Positions 51,350 to 60,089 of a stretch of 64,000 bases of DNA are shown here, piece by piece. Under the pieces are notes generated by a model. It was not told where the DNA came from and ran no database searches. It worked only from the letters and a program-made list of their open reading frames with translations. Made by a program: the position numbers and the translations under genes. Source of the stretch: PNON01 sp964387025 (GTDB taxonomy: Bacteria; Chloroflexota; Anaerolineae; Anaerolineales; Anaerolineaceae); the NCBI GenBank assembly GCA_964387025.1, contig CAYLUZ010000002.1, forward strand, positions 349,541 to 413,540, read 5' to 3'. How positions within the stretch are numbered: the stretch's first letter is position 1; the number at the start of each line of letters is the position of its first letter.

Positions 51350-52774
51350 CTACACTTTAGTAAATCTCAGGTGTAGTATTTTAATTGTTGCAGGAGTCAC
51401 TTTACATTTTTCTGAAATCATGATCCCGGGCAGCCAGATGATCTCCTTCGAATCACAAAAGATCGGATAAGCCTTTCTGGCATCTTTTGGAATCCGATTG
51501 TTAATAAAAATGTCAGATATCTTTGTGTGATGACCCTCATTACCGAACGATTGGATCCGATCACCGGGTAAAACATTGCGGAGAATGATCTCTCCAAGAA
51601 TCGAATCATTATCCAACCAGGCTTCATAATTGGAAGGGTGTTTGGAAATGTACCCTCCGTCCATATCATTATTAATAAAACATCCACTCAATTGCCAGCC
51701 ATTAGAAAAATCCATAACCAATGGAAATCCAAGAGATTGAAGTGTCTGATAATATTGTGGAAACAACAGAACTGGATCCTTGTAACCGGATTCACAGATC
51801 AATAAACCATCTTTGACTATACTTGATTCCAGATGGTTGATCAGGTCAACTCTTTTCCCATCGACAGATCCAGAGATTAATTCGTCCAGACGAATAAGTA
51901 CTGATTGATCTAGATCCCTGATTTCGGGACGGAGAATTTTTATTGCCTTTATGATCATATTCCACCTCAATCCTTTTGATTGAGAGCGTAACTTTGCGAG
52001 GTTCAGTTTAATGAACTTTGTTTGGATTTCTATGATCACTTTATCCCATTCTTTTGAAACCAAATCGTTAATCAGATCATAATCAGCCTGGAGGGAGTGG
52101 GTGGTGCGAATCAAAGTCTCTCGAAAACGGGGATTATAAGTTTCCATCTGCGGAATAAGTTCATAACGCAACCTATTACGGAAAAAGGTGACATCCGTGT
52201 TGGTTTTATCAGTTACATAAGGAATCTCGTTTTCCTCACAGTATATTTCGATCGATTTTCTAGTGACATCCAACAAAGGTCTAATAATTGGGATGGTTTT
52301 CGAAAATTGTCGCAGCAATGAAGTATATTTCATACCTTTCAAGCCGGATAATCCTGCACCGCGAATAAAATGCATGAGTACAGTTTCCACCTGGTCATCG
52401 GCGTGGTGCGCAACCAAAACTGCACTGGCACCTTTGTTTTTGGCTGTATCGAATAAAAATTCATATCTCAGGTTTCGTGCGCCTTCTTCAATATTCTGGC
52501 CATGTTCCTTGCAGTACTTATTTACATCCATACTCTTTAATTCAAGCGGAATGCTCCACAGATCACAGGCATTTTGAACAAAACGAGCATCATCAGAAGA
52601 GGTATCCCTGAGGGAATGGTCAAAATGGGCAGCCACAATGGAATATCCACTCTTATACAATAAATGCAGAAGACACATGCTATCCATGCCGCCAGAGACC
52701 CCGACAATCAACAATTGATCGTGGTCAATTTGGCATTTATCTTGCATGATCTGTGAAAATAGTGGTAATTCCAT
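51350..52774 (-). CDS. tilS: tRNA(Ile)-lysidine synthetase
   Basis: ATP-dependent enzyme that modifies C34 of tRNA-Ile(CAU) to lysidine so that it reads AUA. PP-loop VSGGMDSMCLLHLL (about 26-39), HFDHSLR (about 51-57), EEGARNLRYEF (about 96-106) and AHHADDQVETVLM (about 121-133). The length of 474 aa includes the TilS substrate-binding C-terminal domain. A TATAAT lies eight bases before the ATG with no SD, suggesting a leaderless message. Divergent from the receiver-CpaE gene. Confidence 0.95.
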   Translation of the reverse strand: MELPLFSQIMQDKCQIDHDQLLIVGVSGGMDSMCLLHLLYKSGYSIVAAHFDHSLRDTSSDDARFVQNACDLWSIPLELKSMDVNKYCKEHGQNIEEGARNLRYEFLFDTAKNKGASAVLVAHHADDQVETVLMHFIRGAGLSGLKGMKYTSLLRQFSKTIPIIRPLLDVTRKSIEIYCEENEIPYVTDKTNTDVTFFRNRLRYELIPQMETYNPRFRETLIRTTHSLQADYDLINDLVSKEWDKVIIEIQTKFIKLNLAKLRSQSKGLRWNMIIKAIKILRPEIRDLDQSVLIRLDELISGSVDGKRVDLINHLESSIVKDGLLICESGYKDPVLLFPQYYQTLQSLGFPLVMDFSNGWQLSGCFINNDMDGGYISKHPSNYEAWLDNDSILGEIILRNVLPGDRIQSFGNEGHHTKISDIFINNRIPKDARKAYPIFCDSKEIIWLPGIMISEKCKVTPATIKILHLRFTKV

Positions 52775-52856
52775 TAATTTGGATTATAGCATTATTACAT
52801 TTAGCTATTATAATAATATTGATGTTCCCATCGGATAATCCATTTGAGAGGGTCCC

Positions 52857-54008
52857 ATGCCAGAGAAAATCCTGATTGTTGATGATGATGTAGAGACACT
52901 GCGATTAGTAGGCTTAATGTTACAGCGCCAGGGTTATAAAATTGTGGCGGCAAATAACGGTGCCCAGGCAATCGCCAGTGCAAAGATGGAACAACCAGAT
53001 TTGATACTGCTGGATATCATGATGCCCGATATGGATGGATATGAAGTCACCAAGCAGATCAGAAGCGATATAGCCATACAAAAAATCCCGATCATTATGT
53101 TCACAGCCAAAGGGATGGTGGATGATAAAGTAGAAGGATTCGATGCAGGGGTGGATGATTACCTGACAAAACCAACCCATCCGGCAGAATTAACTGCTCA
53201 TGTAAAAGCCCTCCTCGCCCGAAACATCAAACGACCCACCGGTTCTTTACAACCCAAAGGATTGGTCATCGCAGTTATGTCCGCAAAAGGTGGTATCGGC
53301 TCGACTACACTTGCAATGAATGTAGGGGTGGCATTACGACAGAAAACAAAAGGGGATGTGATCGTCGCAGAGTTACGGCCATCTCAGGGGACCCTGGGTA
53401 TCGACCTTGGTTACACCAATGTCAATGAACTGAGCAGGTTATTAAAACATCCTGCCAATGAACTTACTTCCAATATGGTGGAAAACGAACTAGTAATACA
53501 TTCAAGTGGTGTCAAACTATTAATGGCTTCATGTGATCCACAATCCGTCGAATATGTAAACGCTACCGACCGAATTGCTGCAGTTGTCAGATATCTATCT
53601 CAACTGGGACATTATATTATCCTCGATATCGGTTCGAATATTCTTCCGGGTGTTGACTCCATCCTAAGTCTTTGCAATGAAATCATCCTGGCTGTCGAAC
53701 CAATGCCCAATACCGTAACTCGAACAAGGCTATTGCTTGAATGGTTGGCTGAAAAAGGTTTCACCAAATCAAAGGTTCTGACTCTTGTGTTGATAAACCG
53801 GATTCGTTCAGATATCCAACTCTCATGGACACAGGTCCAGGAAGCGCTGGGAATACCGATTACTTCAATTATCACACCGGCTCCAGAATTGGCATATCAA
53901 GCCTGTACACGCAGCACACCGATGATTCTGGCGCAACCGGATGGGATCGTTGCACAACAATATGTGAAGATAGCGTCGACCATCGCCCAACGCGGTCCCC
54001 AAAAATGA
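52857..54008 (+). CDS. Response-regulator receiver fused to CpaE/TadZ-like ATPase
   Basis: A 383-aa fusion. The receiver domain (about 1-120) has the acidic DDD triad (8-13), phospho-acceptor Asp in LLDIMMPDMDGYE (about 53), Thr in MFTAKG and Lys in LTKPTHP. After a linker, a ParA/MinD-type ATPase (about 135-375) has the deviant Walker A AKGGIGSTTLAMN, with Ser-Thr-Thr as in CpaE/TadZ. CpaE/TadZ localise Flp/Tad pilus assembly; no other tad gene is in the window. SD GAGAGGG. Its stop overlaps the sirtuin start (ATGA). Confidence 0.87.
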   Translation: MPEKILIVDDDVETLRLVGLMLQRQGYKIVAANNGAQAIASAKMEQPDLILLDIMMPDMDGYEVTKQIRSDIAIQKIPIIMFTAKGMVDDKVEGFDAGVDDYLTKPTHPAELTAHVKALLARNIKRPTGSLQPKGLVIAVMSAKGGIGSTTLAMNVGVALRQKTKGDVIVAELRPSQGTLGIDLGYTNVNELSRLLKHPANELTSNMVENELVIHSSGVKLLMASCDPQSVEYVNATDRIAAVVRYLSQLGHYIILDIGSNILPGVDSILSLCNEIILAVEPMPNTVTRTRLLLEWLAEKGFTKSKVLTLVLINRIRSDIQLSWTQVQEALGIPITSIITPAPELAYQACTRSTPMILAQPDGIVAQQYVKIASTIAQRGPQK

Positions 54009-54766
54009 TCCGCAGAGCGGATACCGACACAGCCATATCCGAATCGGCTAAATTAATCGATCAATTCAAATTGGCAATTTTCTTTACAGGTGCTGGAATT
54101 TCCACTCCTTCCGGAATTCCCGATTTTAGGGGGAATACCGGATTTTGGAAACAGGAAAATCCAATGGACGTGGTATCGCAGTCTACTTTTCAGAGTCAGC
54201 CAGCCCGTTTCTATACCTGGTTTCGCCCTTTTGTCGCAACTTCTTATAATGCAAAACCGAATGCAGCTCACTATGCTATACATAATTTGGAGAAGCAAGG
54301 CAAGGTTCACCAGGTAATAACCCAAAATATTGATAACTTACACTCAAAAGCAGGTTCAGAAAACGCCATTGAATTACATGGCTCAATTCGAACTGGTACA
54401 TGCACAGGATGTAATCATATATTCGGTGGAGATGATTACCTTCCCGAATTCATCTCAACCGGGACTATTCCGATATGTAAATTTTGTCAAAATATAATAA
54501 GACCAGATATTGTTCTTTTCGAAGAAATGCTGCCTCAAGAATCTTGCGAACTTGCAGATATATTAATAGAGAAATGTGATTTAATAATTGTTGTGGGATC
54601 ATCTCTTGAAGTTATGCCGGCTGCTTCCTACCCGTTACGGGCAATTCAAAATGGAGCAAAGCTGGTCATTTTCAACCAGACTCAAACCCACATGGATATA
54701 TTTGCACAAATCGTTATTCGTGACGATATTGTTCATTCTGTTCCAAAGCTTAATGGGTATCTTTAA
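54005..54766 (+). CDS. cobB: Sir2-family NAD-dependent protein deacylase
   Basis: A 253-aa sirtuin removing acyl groups from lysines using NAD. Motifs: FFTGAGISTPSGIPDFRG (about 27-44), TQNIDNLH (about 104-111), catalytic His in IELHGS (about 122), zinc cysteines CTGC and CKFC (about 131-157) and VGSSLEVMPA (about 196). ATG 54005 overlaps the previous stop; a longer in-frame extension to 53825 lies wholly inside the CpaE gene and is rejected. Stop overlaps the kinase start (TAATG). Coupled expression suggests shared regulation. Confidence 0.93.
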   Translation: MIRRADTDTAISESAKLIDQFKLAIFFTGAGISTPSGIPDFRGNTGFWKQENPMDVVSQSTFQSQPARFYTWFRPFVATSYNAKPNAAHYAIHNLEKQGKVHQVITQNIDNLHSKAGSENAIELHGSIRTGTCTGCNHIFGGDDYLPEFISTGTIPICKFCQNIIRPDIVLFEEMLPQESCELADILIEKCDLIIVVGSSLEVMPAASYPLRAIQNGAKLVIFNQTQTHMDIFAQIVIRDDIVHSVPKLNGYL

Positions 54767-55959
54767 TGAAAAAACTTCCTAATAAAAGCAGATTGGAACA
54801 CTACCAACAATTACTGGATATATCCAAAGACCTGGTCTCCAACCATGATCTATCTACAATGTTAAATAAAATTACAACTACAGCTTGTGAATTAAGTAAT
54901 TCTGAAGCTTCTTCAATTCTTCTATATAATGAACGCGTAAAAGAGCTTTACTTTCAATCGGCAACCGGTCTGGATGAACCTGTTATGCATGGTCTGGTTG
55001 TACCCCTTGATGGAAGTATTGCTGGATGGGTGGTCAAGCAAGGAAAAACTGTATTGATCAATGATGTTCATAATGATCCGAGGTTTTTTGAGGGGATTGA
55101 AAAGAAAACACAAATCATTACTCGTTCACTCGTAGGCATCCCGCTTATTGTCCAGGAGAAGGTTATTGGAATTTTAGAAGTGATTAATCACCGAAACGGT
55201 GGGTTTAGCGAATACGAAATTGAAATTTTGACAATTTTGGGTACTCAGGCTGCGTTGGCAATTGAGAATACACGGCTTTTCCAGCAATCGGATCAGATAT
55301 CGGAATTAGTGCATGAGATTCGCACTCCGCTATCCTCGATAAGTACAGCAGCATTCCTATTACAACAGTCTGAGGTGAGTCAAGAGCAGAGGTTATCGTA
55401 TTCAAAAACAATTTATTCAGAAGCCCAAAGATTAAGTGATATGGCCACTACCTTCCTTGATCTGGCAAGGTTGGAATCAGGACGGACTTCGTTTAAACCT
55501 TCCTGGATCAGTCTGAAAGTTTTAGTTGATGAAATACTTGAAATCTTTTTTACCCAGACAGAAGACAGTAGAATAAATCTGACTTCAACAGTTCCAGCTG
55601 AATATCCAGAAATTTATGCAGATCGGGATAAACTTAAACAGGTATTTATTAATCTGGTCAGCAATGCGATTAAATACAACCAAAAAGGTGGTCATATTAT
55701 CATATCTGCGAAGATTATTGAGAATGAACACCTAATCACTGTTAAAGACGATGGTATGGGGATGTCACCTGAAATTGTCAAACATTTATTTGAACGGTTT
55801 TATAGATCTCACCGCACTGAAGACCAGATCCAGGGGACAGGTCTGGGTCTATCGATATGTAAAAAGATAATCGAAAACCACAACGGCCGAGTTTCGGTTA
55901 AAAGTGAACCTGACTTCGGTACAGAGTTTGAGATCTGGCTGCCATACAAAGCTCATTAA
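54766..55959 (+). CDS. GAF-domain sensor histidine kinase
   Basis: A 397-aa soluble kinase. GAF domain (about 20-172; SEASSILLYNE, DGSIAGWVVKQGK, VPLIV-type strand), HisKA with phospho-His in ELVHEIRTPLSSI (about 180-192) and HATPase with VFINLVSNAIKYN (N-box, about 298-310), VKDDGMGM (G1), FERFYRSH and GTGLGLSICKKI (G2). There is no membrane segment, so it senses a cytosolic signal. It may phosphorylate the receiver-CpaE protein encoded two genes upstream in the same overlapping cluster. Confidence 0.92.
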   Translation: MKKLPNKSRLEHYQQLLDISKDLVSNHDLSTMLNKITTTACELSNSEASSILLYNERVKELYFQSATGLDEPVMHGLVVPLDGSIAGWVVKQGKTVLINDVHNDPRFFEGIEKKTQIITRSLVGIPLIVQEKVIGILEVINHRNGGFSEYEIEILTILGTQAALAIENTRLFQQSDQISELVHEIRTPLSSISTAAFLLQQSEVSQEQRLSYSKTIYSEAQRLSDMATTFLDLARLESGRTSFKPSWISLKVLVDEILEIFFTQTEDSRINLTSTVPAEYPEIYADRDKLKQVFINLVSNAIKYNQKGGHIIISAKIIENEHLITVKDDGMGMSPEIVKHLFERFYRSHRTEDQIQGTGLGLSICKKIIENHNGRVSVKSEPDFGTEFEIWLPYKAH

Positions 55960-57704
55960 CGAGCCCCTTTTCTTCCAAATTGCCTTTCAAGTAAGTCCAC
56001 CGAAAGGTGAATCATAGTTGGTCTTCCATGCGGGCATGTTCGCGGGGAAAAGCAAGATTCAAGATCCGCCAGTAACTGCTTTTGCTCCTCACCAGATAAA
56101 ATCTGTCCTGCTTTTATTGCAGCCCGTTTACATACACGAGCGATGATTTTTGCTTCGACTTCCTGTTGTAGGGGGGTTTCATCCTCCTCAAAATCTTCAA
56201 CAAGAACCTGAAGAGCTGTTGCCGGCTGTAAACCGGAAAAAATAGCGGGGATTGCCCTGATTAGAAATGAGTTAGTACCAAACTCCTCCACATCAAAACC
56301 CAGGTGACCTAATATGGGTATCTGTTTTATTAACAGTTCCGCCTGGGATACCGTTAATTGAACAGTAACAGGTTCCATTAGCTGCTGAGAAACCAACCGT
56401 TTGTCTTTCTGCCGGATATATTGTTCATAAAGTACCCGTTCATGGGCAGCGTGTTGATCAATCAGATATAACCCGTCAGGTGCTTCTGCAACAAGGTATG
56501 CTGCCCCTACCTGACCAACCAGACGCAGCAGTGGAATTCCACCAAATCCCTGGGGATTCGAATTTACTTGTGGTGAATTTTGAGTACTTTGATTCTCATC
56601 CGGATTTTGTCCCTTTTGATTAATTTCTCCAGCCATTTCCCAGGCAGGGTCCGGTAATTTTTGGGTTGACGGATTTGATTGCCAATAACTATTCGTTGAT
56701 TGCATTTCCGGTACTGGCGAACTGGAGAGTAATGCTTTCCTAATACTGCGTTGGATGATGGAGAATACTTGCTCCGGAGATCGAAACTTTACTTCAGACT
56801 TCGCTGGATGTACATTCACATCGATATCTTCTGGAGGGAGTGTGAGAAATAATACCGCCATTGGATATCTGCCAACCATCAGGTAGGTGTGATAAGCCTG
56901 TAAAACTGCTGCTGAAAGAGTTGTATCTTGAATCCATCGGCCATTTACAAAAAATGTTATTTCTCTCCTATTGGATCGGGTAATACTGATCGGACTTATA
57001 AATCCTTCCAGTTTGATGCCATGATCCAATCCTTCTGCAACTATCATTTGCCTTGCTAATTCAGGTTCGAATAAGTTACCAATTACTTCCCGTCGATCGC
57101 CTGAACCGCTGGTTTGAATCACAGGTTTATCATCCAGAGATAATTTAATATGTATTTCAGGATATGCCAGAGCATACCTGGAAAGGAGTCCAAAGTTAAC
57201 CTGTTTCTCAGTAAAATCCTTTTTTAAGAATTTCAATCTCGCTGGTACATTAAAAAATAGGTTTTCAACTCGAATGGTTGTTCCAAAAGTTTGAGCTACC
57301 GGAACAGAACTAATAATCCGGCCGGCTTCTACAATTACACGTGCTCCGACAGAAGATTGAACTGAACGGGAAGATATTGATAAATGCGAAATGGATCCAA
57401 TCGAAGCTAATGCTTCTCCCCTAAAACCCAGGGTTTGTATATGAAAGAGATCTTCCGCAAGGCTTAGTTTGCTGGTTGCATGGCGGGTAACAGCAAGTTC
57501 CATTTCTGAAGCGGGAATTCCTATACCATCGTCTGTTACTTCGATCATCTGTTGACCAGATCCATGAATTTGTATGGAAATTGAAGTAGCACCAGCATCA
57601 ATGGCATTCTCTACTAATTCTTTCAGCACTGATGCAGGACGTTCGATCACTTCACCGGCAGCAATTTGAGAGGCAACATCATCAGTTAGGAGTTTAATAG
57701 GCAT
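55956..57704 (-). CDS. mutL: DNA mismatch repair protein MutL
   Basis: A 582-aa MutL. N-terminal GHKL ATPase: IAAGEVIERP (about 16-25), ELVENAIDAG (N-box), VTDDGIGI and ATSKL. The C-terminal dimerisation/endonuclease domain contains DQHAAHERVLYE, fitting the metal-dependent nicking motif DQHA(X)2E(X)4E, and CPHGRPTM, so it is the endonuclease-active type used by bacteria without MutH. The start is MPIKLLTDD (57704); TATAAT lies seven bases upstream with no SD, suggesting a leaderless message. It converges with the kinase gene, overlapping by four bases. mutS is not in the window. Confidence 0.95.
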   Translation of the reverse strand: MPIKLLTDDVASQIAAGEVIERPASVLKELVENAIDAGATSISIQIHGSGQQMIEVTDDGIGIPASEMELAVTRHATSKLSLAEDLFHIQTLGFRGEALASIGSISHLSISSRSVQSSVGARVIVEAGRIISSVPVAQTFGTTIRVENLFFNVPARLKFLKKDFTEKQVNFGLLSRYALAYPEIHIKLSLDDKPVIQTSGSGDRREVIGNLFEPELARQMIVAEGLDHGIKLEGFISPISITRSNRREITFFVNGRWIQDTTLSAAVLQAYHTYLMVGRYPMAVLFLTLPPEDIDVNVHPAKSEVKFRSPEQVFSIIQRSIRKALLSSSPVPEMQSTNSYWQSNPSTQKLPDPAWEMAGEINQKGQNPDENQSTQNSPQVNSNPQGFGGIPLLRLVGQVGAAYLVAEAPDGLYLIDQHAAHERVLYEQYIRQKDKRLVSQQLMEPVTVQLTVSQAELLIKQIPILGHLGFDVEEFGTNSFLIRAIPAIFSGLQPATALQVLVEDFEEDETPLQQEVEAKIIARVCKRAAIKAGQILSGEEQKQLLADLESCFSPRTCPHGRPTMIHLSVDLLERQFGRKGAR

Positions 57705-57819
57705 AAAATAAATTATACACGAACCATTCACCCTCCACTTAACCGCAATTAAACAAAATTAAACCAATAGGAATGATACAATTCTCCAACACGATATCTA
57801 ATCGAGGTAAAATTACTGG

Positions 57820-58464
57820 ATGGAACGAAAACATTTTTTATTTGATCTTGATGAAACACTATATCCTCCCGATACAGGCTTATGGCCTGTCCTTGGGTCA
57901 AGGATGAATACTTTTATTCACACCCGCCTTGGAATACCCATGGATGAGGTGGAAGAGCTTCGAGAACGATATTTTCATACTTATGGTACAAGCTTACGGG
58001 GATTGCAGGCAGATTATGCTGTTGACGCAAACGAATATCTTGATTTTGTCCATGATGTACAAATTTCAGACTTTATCCAGCTCGATCCTCAACTTACGGA
58101 TATCCTTGCTTCTTTGTCGGGGGATAAAATAATATTTACAAATGCGAATAAAGCTCATTCGAAACGCGTTCTCCATGCCCTGGGTGTTGAACAATTCTTT
58201 TCTCAAATTGTTGATGTTGTGGATATGGACCCTTATTGCAAACCGTATCCCCAGGCATTTGAAGCTGCGATGAAACTTGTAAATGATCCCATTCCTGCAA
58301 ATTACATTTTATTAGACGATTCCATAAAGAATGTTCAAGCTGCAATGGATATCGGTATGTCTGCCGTTCATGTGTCTCCATCACAATCCAATTTTGAACA
58401 TATAATGCATATATCCTGCATACACGATATTCGCAAAGTATTACCCACGTTTTTTGCGGAATGA
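57820..58464 (+). CDS. HAD-family phosphatase, probable pyrimidine 5'-nucleotidase type
   Basis: A 214-aa HAD hydrolase. Motif I FDLDETLYPP (nucleophile Asp, about 8-17), motif II IFTNAN (about 106), the Lys in CKPYPQAFEAA (about 147) and motif IV LLDDSIKN (about 168-175). FDLDETLYP is characteristic of the SDT1/Phm8-like nucleotidase group. TAAAAT sits six bases before the ATG and SD is weak (GAGGT 13 bases away), so the message may be leaderless. Confidence 0.85.
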   Translation: MERKHFLFDLDETLYPPDTGLWPVLGSRMNTFIHTRLGIPMDEVEELRERYFHTYGTSLRGLQADYAVDANEYLDFVHDVQISDFIQLDPQLTDILASLSGDKIIFTNANKAHSKRVLHALGVEQFFSQIVDVVDMDPYCKPYPQAFEAAMKLVNDPIPANYILLDDSIKNVQAAMDIGMSAVHVSPSQSNFEHIMHISCIHDIRKVLPTFFAE

Positions 58465-58470
58465 TGTCCT

Positions 58471-58719
58471 ATGAATATTCAACAAAATGGAATTGGATTG
58501 TTGATCATAGGAATTGTTGTAGTATTTATCATTGCGATTAATATCAGTTTAATCTCGGCGTTGAAGAATAAATCTATAAATAAGCCGATGGATATTTCTA
58601 AATCTATCTTTGATCGAGCAAAATCCCCATGGAAGCCAGAGGACGATGCACTTATAGAATTATCAAAAATGGTTGAAGATATCTCACCAGACCAAAACAA
58701 TGAACCAGAAAAAAAGTAA
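58471..58719 (+). CDS. Small single-span membrane protein
   Basis: An 82-aa protein: one helix (about 8-32, GIGLLIIGIVVVFIIAINISLI) then a charged tail with KSPWKPEDDALIELSKMVEDI, which resembles short amphipathic docking helices. Function unknown. It starts six bases after the HAD gene and is followed by the S41 protease gene, so the three form a short transcript; coupling with either neighbour is possible. Confidence 0.65.
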   Translation: MNIQQNGIGLLIIGIVVVFIIAINISLISALKNKSINKPMDISKSIFDRAKSPWKPEDDALIELSKMVEDISPDQNNEPEKK

Positions 58720-58754
58720 ATTCATAGTTGTTACTTAGAAAACCAGGAGTGGTT

Positions 58755-60008
58755 ATGACAAACAAAGCATTAAGAGTAGTTTTAATTACGACAACATTAT
58801 TAATTGTAATTGCTGGATCTTTTTCGGGCGGATTTCTGGCTGGTAATGTTTACCAGAAAGCTTTGAATGAAGGGACAAATAATCCATTACTGGAGAGTAT
58901 TGTTTCTTCGACTCCAGTACCTCAAGCAACTAATTCCGGTACACCGACCGATCTAAAAGTATTATTTAAACCGTTCTGGGAAACTTGGGATGTTGTTCAT
59001 AACGAGTTTGTTAAGCAGCCAGTGGATGATACCTTATTGATGCGCGGTGCGATCCAAGGCATGCTTGATTCTCTGGGTGATAAGCATACATCCTATATCG
59101 ATCCCGATATGCTGCGTCAGGCGAATATTCAACTAACCGGAGAATACGACGGGATTGGCGCCTGGGTGGATGTCACCACGGAATATCTCACCATTATCAG
59201 TCCTATGCCGGATTCTCCCGCAGAAAAAGCGGGATTAAAACCGGAAGATCAGGTCATAGCGATAGATGGTGAAGATATGACCGGTATTGATGGAAATGTT
59301 GTATTGAAAAAGGTTTTGGGACCTGCAGGCTCTAAAGTTTTATTAACCATCCTTAGAAAGGATACCACTAAACCTTTTGATGTCTCAATAACTCGAGAAA
59401 AAATTATAGTCCCAAGTGTTGTTGGGAAAATGGTTGATAATAATATTGCATATATCCAGATATCCACCTTTGGGGAAAACACGAAACAAGAGTTGGAAAA
59501 ATCTATAAAGGAGTTGCTGGCCAATAATCCTAAAGGCTTAATCCTCGATTTGAGATACAATGGAGGCGGACTGGTAGATAGTGCTGTCGATGTTGCATCA
59601 CAATTTATTAAAGAAGATGTTGTGATGTTTGAACAATATGGCGATGGAACCTTAAAAACCAAGTATGCAAATAAAAGTGGATTTGCAAGGGATATTCCGT
59701 TAGTAGTGCTGGTGAATGAAGGAACTGCTTCCGCCTCAGAAATAGTTGCAGGAGCCATCCAGGATTATGGGAGAGCAAAAATTGTGGGAGTTCAATCCTA
59801 CGGAAAAGGCTCGGAACAAAACTGGATCACCCTAGTGGATGATCAGGGTGCTATTCGGGTTACTGTTGCAGCGTGGCTCACGCCATTAAAACGACAGATC
59901 AACGAAGTTGGGTTAACCCCTGACTATATCGTGGAACTAACCGAGGAAGATATAAAGAACGGGAAAGATCCTCAACTTCAGAAAGCCATAGATATCCTGT
60001 CACAATAG
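58755..60008 (+). CDS. S41-family C-terminal processing protease (CtpA-like)
   Basis: A 417-aa membrane-anchored serine protease. N-terminal helix (about 6-30), a linker, then an S41 N-terminal helical region (LMRGAIQGMLDSLGDKHTSYI), PDZ domain (about 120-210; GIGAWVD...SPAEKAGLKPEDQVIAIDG) and the catalytic core with GLILDLRYNGGG, nucleophile Ser in GTASASEIVAGA (about 328) and Lys in GKGSEQN (about 353). It cleaves exported or misfolded proteins. The start is ATG 58755 with SD AGGAG; an upstream TTG at 58728 is unlikely. A strong terminator follows. Confidence 0.93.
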   Translation: MTNKALRVVLITTTLLIVIAGSFSGGFLAGNVYQKALNEGTNNPLLESIVSSTPVPQATNSGTPTDLKVLFKPFWETWDVVHNEFVKQPVDDTLLMRGAIQGMLDSLGDKHTSYIDPDMLRQANIQLTGEYDGIGAWVDVTTEYLTIISPMPDSPAEKAGLKPEDQVIAIDGEDMTGIDGNVVLKKVLGPAGSKVLLTILRKDTTKPFDVSITREKIIVPSVVGKMVDNNIAYIQISTFGENTKQELEKSIKELLANNPKGLILDLRYNGGGLVDSAVDVASQFIKEDVVMFEQYGDGTLKTKYANKSGFARDIPLVVLVNEGTASASEIVAGAIQDYGRAKIVGVQSYGKGSEQNWITLVDDQGAIRVTVAAWLTPLKRQINEVGLTPDYIVELTEEDIKNGKDPQLQKAIDILSQ

Positions 60009-60019
60009 TCTTTAATGCG

Positions 60020-60057
60020 AACAAAAACAATCTCCCTTTTAGGAGATTGTTTTTGTT
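60020..60057. terminator. Terminator after the S41 protease gene
   Basis: Perfect 16-bp arms (60020-60035 with 60042-60057, AACAAAAACAATCTCC) with loop CTTTTA; the 3' arm ends in a T-rich tract. Its 3' arm also carries the -35 of the next gene. Confidence 0.85.
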
Positions 60058-60081
60058 CCGGAAATTATTATCCATTATAAT
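60053..60081 (+). promoter_or_regulatory. Promoter of the flippase-like gene
   Basis: TTGTTC (60053-60058) and TATAAT (60076-60081) are 17 bp apart. The -10 ends eight bases before ATG 60090 and no SD exists, so the mRNA is probably leaderless. Confidence 0.6.
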
Positions 60082-60089
60082 TTACCTAT

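Noticed and set aside
53825..54004. N-terminal extension of the sirtuin frame
   Set aside because: Lies entirely within the CpaE coding region in another frame; the sirtuin family start fits ATG 54005 with a stop-start overlap.
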